From Acidobacteriaceae bacterium (GTDB taxonomy: Bacteria > Acidobacteriota > Terriglobia > Terriglobales > Acidobacteriaceae), in the NCBI GenBank assembly GCA_030037635.1, contig JASHQH010000061.1, positions 1 to 58,243 on the forward strand: a stretch of 58,243 nucleotides of DNA, in the 5' to 3' direction. Below are positions 1-8,730 of this stretch, piece by piece. Position 1 is the first letter of the stretch. Every line of letters starts with the position of its first letter. A program made the position numbers and the translations under genes. Below the pieces are notes generated by a model. It was given only the letters and a program-made list of their open reading frames with translations, ran no database searches and had not been told where the DNA came from.

Positions 1-493
1 GCAGCAGCCAATTGGCGCGGCGGGCAGCATACTCGTGCACGTTGGTATGCCAACTGGCGGCCAGCGGCACACCAAGGTGATGCGCCCACGCTGCGCCAAG
101 AAGGCCAATTTCGCTGGGGCCGGTGATATGGATCAGATCGGGCTTGAAGCGCTCGAGCACTTTGCCGATGAGCGGAACGTGGCGAAGGTAGGCCGGATCG
201 AAGCGCAGGTCTTTCTCCAGTGTGAAGGAGAGAAAGCCCCGCGGCAGTTCGAGGGTCCACACCGCGCCCTCTTCGATCAAGGCCTGGGCGCGGCGCCCGG
301 CGCGAAGGCATAGAAAAGGAAGATTGCGCCGGCGGGCAAAGGCCTCGAAATGGCGGCTGGTGTGCGCCACCCCGTTTACTTCGTGAAATGAGTCGGGGAA
401 ATAGGCTACGCGGGGAGCGGCAGCGGAGTGAGCGGGGTTCGCGGGATCAGATCCTTCGACGCGGTCGCTCAGGATGACAGTCTTATTCTTCAA
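1..493 (-). CDS. Glycosyltransferase family 4-like protein, N-terminal part
   Basis: Partial gene; the C-terminal part lies outside the window. The reverse-strand reading gives an N-terminal Rossmann half typical of GT4 enzymes, with the motif AYFPDSFHEVNGVAHTS followed by RHFEAFARR and, later, HITGPSEIGLLG and SWHTNVHEYA. These resemble the acceptor-binding domain of PimB/mannosyltransferase-like enzymes that transfer a sugar from a nucleotide donor during glycolipid or polysaccharide synthesis. The start is uncertain: an in-frame stop lies just upstream of a TTG at 493, and the first 25 or so codons fall in sequence that looks like a dispersed intergenic repeat, so translation may start differently. 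The family is clear; the substrate cannot be told. Confidence 0.8.
   Translation of the reverse strand, partial: MKNKTVILSDRVEGSDPANPAHSAAAPRVAYFPDSFHEVNGVAHTSRHFEAFARRRNLPFLCLRAGRRAQALIEEGAVWTLELPRGFLSFTLEKDLRFDPAYLRHVPLIGKVLERFKPDLIHITGPSEIGLLGAAWAHHLGVPLAASWHTNVHEYAARRANWLL
444..480 (-). repeat. Dispersed repeat word at the start of the glycosyltransferase
   Basis: On the reverse strand this reads TGTCATCCTGAGCGA followed by GAAGGATCTGATCC, a word I associate from memory with recurrent intergenic repeats in acidobacterial genomes (not verified here). It lies inside the reading frame of the adjacent glycosyltransferase and is followed by CCCCGCTCACTCCGCTGCCGCT, related to the repeat at 549-587. 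Confidence 0.4.
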
Positions 494-548
494 CGAAATT
501 CACACCCAAAATGTGAATGACCGGACGAATACGCTGCTGTGAACGCCT

Positions 549-587
549 CGAACTCCGCTGACACCGCTAACTCCGCCAGCTCCGCTG
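549..587. repeat. Short degenerate tandem repeat (AACTCCGCT words)
   Basis: Four degenerate copies of an AACTCCGCT/ACACCGCT-type unit of about 9 bases lie between two reverse-strand genes, just beyond the stop codon of the PHP gene. The same words reappear in inverse orientation near 41888 and 44606. Confidence 0.6.
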
Positions 588-589
588 TT

Positions 590-1747
590 TTACTCCTGCT
601 CGCCCAGGGCCAGGCGCAGCTGGTCGGAGTTGCTCCAGGCCATGCGCAACCCGCCGGCCAGCAGGCCGCGGCCCATGATTTGCACCAGCGCGAGTCCGGC
701 GCTGATGACGCGCGGCGGTGAACCGCCTGGCCATAATTCGCTCAGGGGGCGGATCACGCCGTTGGAATCAGGATGGTAGGTGCGCTCGTCCCAGGTGCGC
801 GAGCCCTGCGGGAACTCAGGATAGTGGCGCACGGCGTCGATGGCCGACTGCAGGACACGATGCTTCCACGGCTCGGCGTACTGCGGCATGAAAAGCACGT
901 TGCTCCTCTTTTGCCGGCGGACTTCATGCACAAACTCGGTAAAGCTTGTGGCGTTGGTCAAATTGATGGTGGCATTCGGCTCCACGCCATGGCGGTCCCC
1001 GCCGGCGATCAGAAGCATGTTCCACTTTTCCGCCAGACGGCGCACGGCGCGGTTCTCGTCCCAGTTGCGCAGCCCGTTGAGCTCCAGCGCGTGAAGATAG
1101 GCGCCGTTCTTCTGCAGGAACTCGTTAACCAGGAACTGGTGCTTCTCCTTGCCGACGAGATACAGGTCCCACATGGGATGGTTGAAGACCACCAGGATGT
1201 TCGGATCGCGGTGGAGCTGAACGAGAATTTCGGTCAGGCGCTCGTCGCTGGGATGGCGAGTGAACTCCTCAAGCGTGGCCATCCACTCGGCGGCGCGGGC
1301 GCTGGGCAGGTTGTGAATGCCCAGGTGGAAGGACTGCATGCTTCCATAGGGGGCGCTCCACTCCACCGAAACGGGAATCCGCCGCGCGCTGGGCACGGTG
1401 CGCAACAGCATGGGCGCCTGAATGGTGTCGTGGTCGGTAATCGAGACCATTGAAGCCAAGCCGAGTTTCTCGATCTGCCGCGATTCCAGATCGAAGGCGA
1501 GCTTGGGAGTCATGGGCGGCGTCCAATAGCTGGCCGCATAGTCGATGTGCAGACCATGAATCTGTTCGGCCCGGCGCTCCATCCTGGCCATCAACGGGCG
1601 TATCACCGGAAACTGGTTGCCGAAATTGGCTAGAAAATCCAGCGTCTCGCGCGATTGATTGGTGTGGCTATGCAAGGAGACGCCAGTGCGAAATCCTCTC
1701 GCGGCATCCTTGTCGCGCCACAGGTACGAGATGGTGGACCCAGGCAT
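590..1747 (-). CDS. PHP-domain metal-dependent phosphoesterase-like protein
   Basis: 385-residue protein with PHP-domain metal ligands: HSH at 26-28, DHD at 105-107, an NHP motif near 189 and GGDRHG near 249. PHP enzymes use two or three metals to hydrolyse phosphoesters; free-standing members include nucleoside bisphosphate and histidinol phosphatases. The substrate is unknown. I chose the ATG at 1747 because it is preceded by GAGGAG six bases upstream; a GTG at 1789 in the same frame would add 14 residues but has no good ribosome site. It lies downstream of the glycosyltransferase on the same strand, suggesting a possible envelope or glycolipid link, which is inference only. Confidence 0.8.
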   Translation of the reverse strand: MPGSTISYLWRDKDAARGFRTGVSLHSHTNQSRETLDFLANFGNQFPVIRPLMARMERRAEQIHGLHIDYAASYWTPPMTPKLAFDLESRQIEKLGLASMVSITDHDTIQAPMLLRTVPSARRIPVSVEWSAPYGSMQSFHLGIHNLPSARAAEWMATLEEFTRHPSDERLTEILVQLHRDPNILVVFNHPMWDLYLVGKEKHQFLVNEFLQKNGAYLHALELNGLRNWDENRAVRRLAEKWNMLLIAGGDRHGVEPNATINLTNATSFTEFVHEVRRQKRSNVLFMPQYAEPWKHRVLQSAIDAVRHYPEFPQGSRTWDERTYHPDSNGVIRPLSELWPGGSPPRVISAGLALVQIMGRGLLAGGLRMAWSNSDQLRLALGEQE

Positions 1748-2036
1748 TTTTCGCTCCTCGTCGATCGCAATGGTTTTCTGGATTTCCACAGGTAGTATCC
1801 CGTCCCTGCGATAAATTTCCTGTTAAGAACGTGCGAAATCCACTTCAATTGGCGCCCAAGCGGACTCAAAAAAGTTACCAAAATACCGAAAATACTTGCT
1901 GAAACACCGATAATTTCCGGATACGCCACGAGGACCGGCCTCGTCTGACCTGTTCCCATGAGTACGATGCGCGCGAAAGTTATCCACAGGTAAAAAGAGG
2001 CCGCGAGCTCAGATCAAATGATTGGCAAGCCGCTGC

Positions 2037-3152
2037 TCATTTCTTGGTTTTGGCCAGCTCGGGGCCGAGGAAATCATCGAGATTCCAGCCCGCCATCAAA
2101 TCTTCGTCGGCCGCGATTTTTCCGCTTTGGGGTGGCGCGCTGGCAGCCGGTCCCTCGGCCGAGAGGTAATTTTCAGTCAGTCCGTTGCGAAGCATCTCAA
2201 AGGCCTGCTCCGGCGTGCTGACATATTGAAACAGATCGAGGTCTTTGGGCGAGATGGCGCCGGTATCGACCAACACCTCGAGGTTGAAGACCTTCTTCCA
2301 ATATTCCGGGCCGTAAATCAAAACTGTGATCTTCTTCGTGACTTTTTGCGTCTGGGTCAAGGTGAGGATCTCAAACATCTCGTCGAGCGTGCCGTAACCT
2401 CCGGGAAAAACCACCAACGCCTTGGCCAGGTAAGCGAACCATAACTTGCGCATGAAGAAGTAGTGGAATTCGAAGTTGAGCGAGGGCGTGATGTAGGGGT
2501 TGGGCCGTTGCTCGAAGGGCAGCAGGATATTCATGCCGATGGTTTTGCCGCCGGCTTCGTAGGCGCCGCGGTTGGCGGCTTCCATAATGCCCGGACCACC
2601 GCCCGAAGTGACGACAAAGCGATGCTTGCGCGAAGGGATGGCTTTGGCCCATTGGGTAAGCAGCTGCGCAAGGCGCCGCGCGTCCTCGTAGTAGCGCGCC
2701 ATCTCCACCGCGGCGACCGCGCGCTTGCGCTGCAGATCAGTAGCTTTGCCGGCAGCGATCTCGCGGGCTTTGGCCGGCTGTTCCTCGCTGGGAGCGGGGC
2801 GCGTGGAGCCGGTGTTGTCGAGAAGCTCGAGGGCGTGATCGGCTTCTTCGCGCCCGCGAAAGCGCGCAGATCCGAAGAAGACGACGGTGTCCTGAATCTG
2901 CTCGCGGCGGAAACGGGACAGAGGCTCGAGAAACTCAGAGACGATGCGGATGATGCGGCCGTCGGCGCTGTTGAGGAAGGCAGTATTTTCGTAGGCCAGC
3001 GGGGCAGCCTCAAGCGGAGGGGGCGCTCCGTTAGCGGGGATCACGGCGCGAGGCGCAGCCTCGGGAACGGGAGTTTGAGGAGTTCCGGCAGACTTCTTCG
3101 GGCTCGCGCTTTCCTGTTCCCTGTTCCCTGTCGCCTGTGCCCTGTCTTTCAT
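2037..3152 (-). CDS. LOG-family (TIGR00730-type) nucleotide 5'-monophosphate phosphoribohydrolase
   Basis: 371 residues. The core Rossmann domain carries GGGPGIMEAANRG at about 184-196 and PGGYGTLDE at about 250-258, the two signatures of the LOG/'lysine decarboxylase-like' family. Characterised members cleave the N-glycosidic bond of (cytokinin) nucleoside monophosphates; older databases mislabel them lysine decarboxylases. The protein is longer than the usual 180-250 residues: about 60 N-terminal residues are Pro/Ala-rich and low complexity, and the first 13 or so codons lie in a CCTGTTCCC-type repeat, so the true start could be further in. The upstream small membrane protein gene ends only three bases before this start, suggesting cotranscription. 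Confidence 0.85.
   Translation of the reverse strand: MKDRAQATGNREQESASPKKSAGTPQTPVPEAAPRAVIPANGAPPPLEAAPLAYENTAFLNSADGRIIRIVSEFLEPLSRFRREQIQDTVVFFGSARFRGREEADHALELLDNTGSTRPAPSEEQPAKAREIAAGKATDLQRKRAVAAVEMARYYEDARRLAQLLTQWAKAIPSRKHRFVVTSGGGPGIMEAANRGAYEAGGKTIGMNILLPFEQRPNPYITPSLNFEFHYFFMRKLWFAYLAKALVVFPGGYGTLDEMFEILTLTQTQKVTKKITVLIYGPEYWKKVFNLEVLVDTGAISPKDLDLFQYVSTPEQAFEMLRNGLTENYLSAEGPAASAPPQSGKIAADEDLMAGWNLDDFLGPELAKTKK
3113..3147. repeat. CCTGTTCCC-type short tandem repeat over a gene start
   Basis: A run of CCTGTTCCCTGTTCCCTGT followed by degenerate CGCCTGTGCCCTGTC with 7-base periodicity. It covers the first codons of the LOG-family gene. Related words occur at 7481-7508 and, as GGGA-rich sequence, at 52113-52198. 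Confidence 0.6.
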
Positions 3153-3155
3153 CGT

Positions 3156-3524
3156 TCAACCATCCCTATGCCGAATCGCATCTTGAAAGGCGATCCATAA
3201 ATTCAGCAGACCCAACCCGGAGACAAGGCCGCGCACTGCACCCGAAGCTGCGAAGGCGGCAAGCCAGGGATATTGCAGGAGAATCGGATTCTGGTCCCAG
3301 AATGTGTGCGACCAGGGCGCCCAACAGACAAACAGTCCGATATAGATGCGCAGCATCACACGCAAGAACAATTCCATGCGTACCAGCCAGCGGGGAACGT
3401 GATGCTGGGGAGGGGCGGCCTGTGGATCGGGCGCGGAGCCCGATGCCGGATCCGTGGGCGGCCCAGCCAACGGAGCCGGGCTCGCTGCGAGCGTAAACGA
3501 TGCTGATTCCGGCTGCTGGACCAT
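3156..3524 (-). CDS. Hypothetical small membrane protein
   Basis: 122 residues, no family recognised. The first 45 residues are Pro/Ala/Ser-rich; residues about 46-120 contain a cluster of basic residues (RWLVRMELFLR) and hydrophobic stretches around LRIYIGLFVCWAPW and LLQYPWLAAFAASGAV, consistent with two membrane segments. It sits directly upstream of the LOG-family gene with only three bases between stop and start, so the two are probably one transcript. Codon use matches neighbouring genes, supporting it as real. Confidence 0.6.
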   Translation of the reverse strand: MVQQPESASFTLAASPAPLAGPPTDPASGSAPDPQAAPPQHHVPRWLVRMELFLRVMLRIYIGLFVCWAPWSHTFWDQNPILLQYPWLAAFAASGAVRGLVSGLGLLNLWIAFQDAIRHRDG

Positions 3525-3809
3525 TCGCCTCGAAGGAATTTGCTGATCCCGATGTCATTGCATTGCAGTCACTTAACACGCAATGCGGACCTCCCACGCC
3601 GAACGCAAGAAGGCCTCCGGCGGAGAAAACTCCATGCTGCAACGGTAACACAGCGAGAAGCGAAAGGGGACGCAACGGAAGGGGGATTTCCGCGCCCGAA
3701 GACCGCGTTGATTCCCACGCGGCGGCGGAGTATTTTTGACCGTGTGGCGCGCGTTGGCGGCGCCGAAATCCGGCGCCGGCACGCCAGTGCTTGTTCGAGA
3801 GGAGCCTCG

Positions 3810-4394
3810 ATGAAGTCTGCATCTATCTTTCTGCCTCTGCTGGCGCTCACCGCTCTCACACTGGCGGCTCAAACCGCGAGCCCGCCAGCTGGGGTTATGG
3901 GAGGCATGTGGTCAGCGCAAAGTGCGGGCCGGCAGCCGGCCTTGAACGCGCAGGCCATGAGCCAGCCACCGGTTTACTTCAGATGTCCGATTACCATGCG
4001 CGCGCAGCACCTGGCGGATGGAGAGACGATCAAGACCGGAAAGGCGAAACCGCAGGGAATCGGGCAATGGCTGCACCTGACGTTCATGGCTCCGGATTCG
4101 CGCAGGATTGTGAAGGCTACGCTGGCTGTATACGGCTCAAGCCCAAAGGGGCGAGTGGCCAGGACGGCAACGGTTCGCAGCGATTCGTCTGATGCGTCGA
4201 GGGCGCTGACTGCCGAGTTCACCGCCGGAGCAGACCGGAACGATGTGGCCGATCTGTGGGTGCCGGGAATGACCGCCGTACAGTCGATCGAAGTTCTGTC
4301 CGTGGCGCGCGGCGACGGATCGACGCTGAAGCTCTCAGGTGACCTCGCCTGCCGTGTGACACCCGACGGCCTCATGCTCATTACCAGCCGATAG
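3810..4394 (+). CDS. Hypothetical secreted protein
   Basis: 194 residues with a clear signal peptide (MKSASIFLPLLALTALTLAAQ). The start at 3810 follows a GAGAGGAG ribosome site. The mature part contains FRCPITMRAQH and a beta-rich region, QGIGQWLHLTFMAPDSRRI, with repeated alternation of hydrophobic and polar residues, suggesting a periplasmic beta-sandwich. No known family is recognised. It converges on the outer-membrane gene at 4474 and has no obvious operon partner. Confidence 0.65.
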   Translation: MKSASIFLPLLALTALTLAAQTASPPAGVMGGMWSAQSAGRQPALNAQAMSQPPVYFRCPITMRAQHLADGETIKTGKAKPQGIGQWLHLTFMAPDSRRIVKATLAVYGSSPKGRVARTATVRSDSSDASRALTAEFTAGADRNDVADLWVPGMTAVQSIEVLSVARGDGSTLKLSGDLACRVTPDGLMLITSR

Positions 4395-4473
4395 CAAAAG
4401 AGCAGCCGCCTGCAAGGGTGCTGGGCCCGACCCGGATGCCGCTGGTCGATGAAAAGCGAGCCCCGAACGGCAA

Positions 4474-5088
4474 TCAGAAGCGAAGGTAGGCTCCGATCAT
4501 TGGTTCGGCCGTGTGCGCGAACGCTCCGGTGGAAGAGAAGGCCGTGCTAACGTCGGCAGCCTTGTAGACGTTGCCGCGGTATTGAAAGCGCAGGCCGAGG
4601 TGCGCAACAAGGCCCCAATCCAATCCAGCGCCATAGACGAACACCGGTTTGTCGGAACTCGTGGTGTTGCTCTGGCTGCTGGTGGGTTCATTGAAAAGAA
4701 CACCCACGCCCGCAAGTGCGAAGGGCCTGACATTGGAAATATGAAGCGATACCAGCCAATCGCCTGTGACTTCGTGCGCGTTGGCCGAAACGGCGGCAGG
4801 ATTCGGACAAGCGTCTCCGGGGCAGCCCGCCAGCCAATACACCTGGTTGGCGCGGTTGTAGGAGTAGTTGAGGTCCCAGCCCACGAGAGGGTTGGAGATG
4901 TGGCGCAGCTCGACGATGCCGCCCGCCGAATTGGACGGGCTTTCCTGCACGCCGTTGCCGCTGGTGGCTCCGCTGAAGGCGCCGTAAAGACTCAGAGCCA
5001 CGGAGGTTTGTGCGCCGGCAGGCGCGGCAGCGAGAGAAATGAGAAAAAGGCAGTGAACGACGGCCCGAGCCCAGGAATGATTTTGCAT
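4474..5088 (-). CDS. Outer-membrane beta-barrel protein (first of a tandem pair)
   Basis: 204 residues: a signal peptide (to about AGAQTS, residue 26), then alternating hydrophobic beta-strands and a C-terminal aromatic (ending GAYLRF), typical of BamA-recognised outer-membrane barrels of roughly eight strands. The ATG at 5088 has GGAGGA upstream. It shares order and motifs with the next gene: SGNG near the mature N-terminus, GGIVE, LxYSYN, RPFAxxGxG and the RxQYRxN strand. It probably arose by tandem duplication. The cargo or function cannot be told; such small barrels are often porin-like or structural. Confidence 0.75.
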   Translation of the reverse strand: MQNHSWARAVVHCLFLISLAAAPAGAQTSVALSLYGAFSGATSGNGVQESPSNSAGGIVELRHISNPLVGWDLNYSYNRANQVYWLAGCPGDACPNPAAVSANAHEVTGDWLVSLHISNVRPFALAGVGVLFNEPTSSQSNTTSSDKPVFVYGAGLDWGLVAHLGLRFQYRGNVYKAADVSTAFSSTGAFAHTAEPMIGAYLRF

Positions 5089-5228
5089 GACTGTCCTCCA
5101 CTCGATATTCGTTTGGGCCGATCCCGATTTTGAGCGCGCGACGGCCGCGGCCTTGCAAGGCGTTAGACGCAGAACCGGCGCAACCGCCGTATTTGTGACT
5201 GGGGATCGATGCGGGGCTGAATCAAAAC

Positions 5229-5846
5229 TCAGAAACGGTAAAACAGCCCGCCCATCGGCTCGGAGGATGAGGTAAAGACCCCGGTTGACGGATAGAACCC
5301 GGCCATATTGGGCGCATGATAAAAGTTGTCGCGGTACTGAACGCGAATGCCGAAGTGAGAAGCTATCGAAAAATCGAAACCCCCTCCAGCGACATAGACG
5401 GGCCTGACCACGGTGTTCACTGTATAGGCGCTGTTGGAGGGCGAGGAGATGAAGAATCCGAGGCCGCCGATGGCGAAAGGACGGATGATGCCGATTTTTA
5501 CCGACGGCACCCAATCCAGGGAGATTTCATTCGCCTTGGCCGATAGTTTCGTTACCGGGTTGGCGCACGTGAGTTCGCATGTGGGATAGGTGCCATTGGG
5601 CGCAAAGGTGGTGTCGGCGGAATTATAGGAATAGCTCATGCCGAAGCCGGCGAGTCGGTTCATCAGGTAGCGCGCTTCGACGATGCCGCCGTCGGAGTTT
5701 GTCGGGGTCTGTTTTGTCCCGTTGCCGCTGGTGCTGCTGGTGAAGGTTTCGTAGAAGCTTCCGGAAAGATCGAACTGCGCATGCGCCGCGCTGGTGCTGA
5801 CCACGGCAAGAAGCAATGAAAGAAATGCGGCCCGGCTGCATTTCAT
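5229..5846 (-). CDS. Outer-membrane beta-barrel protein (second of a tandem pair)
   Basis: 205 residues with signal peptide (MKCSRAAFLSLLLAVVSTSAAHAQ), a glycine/asparagine-rich mature N-terminus containing TSGNGTKQTPTNSDGGIVEAR, the strands GMSYSYN, IIRPFAIGGLGFF and GIRVQYRDNFYH, and C-terminal FYRF. It is the paralogue of the gene at 4474-5088, in the same orientation with about 140 bases between them. Differences concentrate in predicted loops, including a Cys pair (PTCELTCANP) matching GCPGDACPNP in the other copy. Function unknown. Confidence 0.75.
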   Translation of the reverse strand: MKCSRAAFLSLLLAVVSTSAAHAQFDLSGSFYETFTSSTSGNGTKQTPTNSDGGIVEARYLMNRLAGFGMSYSYNSADTTFAPNGTYPTCELTCANPVTKLSAKANEISLDWVPSVKIGIIRPFAIGGLGFFISSPSNSAYTVNTVVRPVYVAGGGFDFSIASHFGIRVQYRDNFYHAPNMAGFYPSTGVFTSSSEPMGGLFYRF

Positions 5847-6007
5847 GATTCGAATTCATACCCCCTGGTTATTTTGTTTTGGGTCGATCGGCAATCGGGA
5901 CACATAGCGTGAACGCCGCCCAGGTGTTGGACGCGCAAACACAGAGAACGGGTTGATGAAGCGTCAGGCCTGAGCTGCCGGCAAATCATTGAGATAACTT
6001 CTCCAAC

Positions 6008-7375
6008 CTAACACACAGCGGGCAGGCCCGCGAGCGCCATGGCAATTTCTTCCTCGGGGTATTCGAAGTTTTCGAGCTTGCCCGCGTGGTAATCGATGTA
6101 GGCCTGCATGTCAAAGTGGCCGTGTCCGCTGAGGTTGAAGAGGATGGTGCGCGCCTTGCCTTCCGATTTTGCTTCGAGGGCCTGCCGGATGGCTTCGGCA
6201 ACAGCATGGTTTGACTCGGGCGCGGGCACAATGCCTTCGGCGCGCGCAAACTGCACGCCGGCGGCAAAGGCGTCGAGCTGCTGCACGGTGGTGGCTTCAG
6301 CCAGGCGCAAGTCGATAATGTGCGATACCAGCGGCGCCATGCCGTGATAGCGCAGGCCGCCGGCGTGGATCCCCGGAGGAATAAAGGAGCTGCCCAAGGT
6401 GTGCATCTTGACCAGCGGCGTCAGATGGCCGGTGTCGCCAAAATCGTATGCGTAGCGGCCCTTGGTAAGGCTGGGGCAGGCAGCCGGTTCAACGGCGACG
6501 ATCCGCGCGCTGGACTTGCCCTTGAGGTTGCGTCCCAGCCAGGGCATGACCAGACCGGAGAAATTGGAACCGCCCCCGGTGCAGCCGATGATCACGTCGG
6601 GCTCGTCGCCGGCAAGAGACATCTGCTCGATGGATTCGAGGCCGATGACGGTCTGGTGGAGTAGAACGTGATTGAGGACGCTGCCGAGCGAGTACTTGGT
6701 TTTGGGATCCTTGGCGGCGGTTTCAACGGCCTCAGAGATGGCAATGCCGAGCGATCCCGGGGAATCAGGGTGCGCGGCGAGAACGGCGCGGCCGGATTCG
6801 GTTTCGTTACTGGGACTGGCGATGACGGTGGCGCCAAAGGTCTCCATCAGCGCGCGGCGATAGGGCTTCTGGTTGTAGCTGACCCGCACCATGAAAACCT
6901 TGCACTGGAGGCCGAGAAACGCGCAGGCCATGGCCATCGCGGAGCCCCACTGGCCGGCGCCGGTTTCCGTCGCCAGGTGCCTGACGCCTTCCTGCTTGTT
7001 GTACCAGGCCTGCGGGAGTGCGGTGTTGAGCTTGTGCGAGCCTCCAGGACTGACGCCCTCGTATTTGTAGTAAATGCGAGCCGGCGTGTCGAGCGCTTTC
7101 TCGAGGCGGCGGGCGCGGATGAGCGGCGAGGGACGCCACTGCGCGTAAATTTGCCGCACTTCTTCGGGGATCTCAATCTCGCGATCGGTACTCACCTCCT
7201 GGAGGATCAAGGCCATGGGAAAGAGCGGAGCCAGATCGTCGGGGCCGAGCGGCTTGAGCGTGCCGGGATGCAGCGGCGGCGCCAGGGGCGATGGCAGATC
7301 GGGAAGAATGTTGTACCAGGCTTGCGGGATGCGGTTCTGCGGCAGGTTGTACTGGATGGTTTCCATGCGCAACAT
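6008..7375 (-). CDS. trpB: TrpB2-type tryptophan synthase beta chain
   Basis: 455 residues, a fold-type II PLP enzyme that joins indole and serine to make tryptophan. The PLP lysine lies in GGSHKLNTA (Lys115) and the phosphate-binding glycine loop in GCTGGGSNF (264-272). The long N-terminal extension with [13 protein letters not shown] and [11 protein letters not shown] is diagnostic of the TrpB2 subgroup, which often works without TrpA. No trpA or other tryptophan gene is nearby, consistent with an indole-salvage role, though that is inference. No clear ribosome site precedes the ATG at 7375; Met4 is an alternative start. Confidence 0.92.
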   Translation of the reverse strand: MLRMETIQYNLPQNRIPQAWYNILPDLPSPLAPPLHPGTLKPLGPDDLAPLFPMALILQEVSTDREIEIPEEVRQIYAQWRPSPLIRARRLEKALDTPARIYYKYEGVSPGGSHKLNTALPQAWYNKQEGVRHLATETGAGQWGSAMAMACAFLGLQCKVFMVRVSYNQKPYRRALMETFGATVIASPSNETESGRAVLAAHPDSPGSLGIAISEAVETAAKDPKTKYSLGSVLNHVLLHQTVIGLESIEQMSLAGDEPDVIIGCTGGGSNFSGLVMPWLGRNLKGKSSARIVAVEPAACPSLTKGRYAYDFGDTGHLTPLVKMHTLGSSFIPPGIHAGGLRYHGMAPLVSHIIDLRLAEATTVQQLDAFAAGVQFARAEGIVPAPESNHAVAEAIRQALEAKSEGKARTILFNLSGHGHFDMQAYIDYHAGKLENFEYPEEEIAMALAGLPAVC

Positions 7376-7480
7376 TTTACAGGCCGGCGCGGGAGACGAT
7401 CGTGCGGTGCGGCCCTCCAGGTCGCCAAAAGCCAGGGACGGAGGCGCCCATCATCGTGCCGAGCCTGGCGACGGCATCGC

Positions 7481-7508
7481 TCCCTTTTCCCTAATCCCTG
7501 TTCTCTGC
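7481..7508. repeat. CCCTAATCCCTGTTC-type degenerate repeat
   Basis: A TCCCTTTTCCCTAATCCCTG run continuing to TTCTCTGC lies next to the stop codon of the isoaspartyl peptidase gene. It is of the same word family as 3113-3147. Confidence 0.45.
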
Positions 7509-7511
7509 TTT

Positions 7512-8579
7512 TTACGGTTCGTCGTTGTAGATGTGAACCTCGATCTGGCCGCCTTCGGCCAGGCGGGCACGAAACATGCCGGGAGTGTTGAAGCTCCAGG
7601 CCATCTGGCCGTCGGGAGCGATGGCAATCACGCCGCCATCGCCATGAATGGGCGCCAGCCGCTTTTTGATGACCTCGTCAGCGGCCTGCTGCAGGGCGAG
7701 ACCTTTGTATTGCACGAGAGCGCAGATTTCACGAGCAACAGTGTAGCGGATGAAGTACTCGCCGACACCGGTGCCCGAGATGGCGCAGGACTGATTGGAG
7801 GCGTAAGTGCCGGCGCCGATGATGGGCGAGTCGCCTACGCGGCCGGGCATCTTGCCCTGCAGGCCACCGGTGGAGGTGCCGGCGGCGATGTTGCCCTGGC
7901 GGTCGAGCGCCACCACGCCCACCGTGCCGTAGCGATGGGTATCAGCTGCCTCCTGCAGCTGCGCCGTAGGCGTAACGGGACCCGGCGGAGGCGCACCCTG
8001 CGGGCGCGGCGGAATGGGCTTGCCTTCCTTTTGCAACTGCTTGACCAGAGACTGCCAGCGGCTTTCAGTGAAAAAATAGGCTGGACCCACCTGCTCGAGG
8101 CCGGCCTGCTCTGAGAAGGCGTCGGCGCCGGGACCGACGAGAAGCACGTAGGGCGTCTTTTCCATGACGGTGCGCGCCAGCGAGATGGGGTAACGCGTGC
8201 GGCTGACGTCGGCAACGGCGCCGGCGCGCATGGTGGCGCCATCCATGATGGAGGCGTCGAGCTCGGTGGTGCCGGCCGAAGTAAAGACAGCTCCGCGTGT
8301 GGCGTTGAAGAGGGGATCGTCTTCAAGGGCGCGGATGGCGGTTTCGACGGCGTCGAGCGACGAGCCTCCGCGATCGAGCACCGCGGCTCCGGCCTGAACA
8401 ACTTTGGTGAGCGCGGCGCGATAGGCCTTGTCACCGTCAGGGCCGAGCCTGGCCCGCAGAATGTCGCCCGCGCCCCCGTGCACCACAATGGCCCAATGGC
8501 GAGGCTGCGCCGGCTGTGCGGTCGCCGATGCGGCCATCATCAGTCCTCCCAGGATCACTCCGCTCATCGATTTCATCAT
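7512..8579 (-). CDS. iaaA: Isoaspartyl peptidase / plant-type L-asparaginase, secreted
   Basis: 355 residues with a signal peptide to about residue 22. It is an N-terminal-nucleophile hydrolase of the asparaginase 2 family: HGGAGDI near 34-40 starts the alpha subunit, and autocleavage before Thr219 in YGTVGVVALD would free the catalytic threonine of the beta subunit. GTSTGG and the substrate-binding MPGRVGDSPIIGAGTYA follow. The enzyme removes isoaspartyl residues from damaged peptides and hydrolyses asparagine. A proline-rich insertion (about 188-204) lies just before the cleavage site. The export signal suggests periplasmic peptide salvage. Confidence 0.9.
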   Translation of the reverse strand: MMKSMSGVILGGLMMAASATAQPAQPRHWAIVVHGGAGDILRARLGPDGDKAYRAALTKVVQAGAAVLDRGGSSLDAVETAIRALEDDPLFNATRGAVFTSAGTTELDASIMDGATMRAGAVADVSRTRYPISLARTVMEKTPYVLLVGPGADAFSEQAGLEQVGPAYFFTESRWQSLVKQLQKEGKPIPPRPQGAPPPGPVTPTAQLQEAADTHRYGTVGVVALDRQGNIAAGTSTGGLQGKMPGRVGDSPIIGAGTYASNQSCAISGTGVGEYFIRYTVAREICALVQYKGLALQQAADEVIKKRLAPIHGDGGVIAIAPDGQMAWSFNTPGMFRARLAEGGQIEVHIYNDEP

Positions 8580-8730
8580 CCGATGCCTCCGGCAAAATCC
8601 GCGCGACGAGCTCTTCTCTCGCTTCGCGCGGCAATGCCCCTACCATGCTATAACGTGGTCGTGCCTCGCGGCTTCTGAAGCGCGCGTGGGCTGCAGGATT
8701 GGTTCGGATCCGCCAAACACGGAGATCGAT

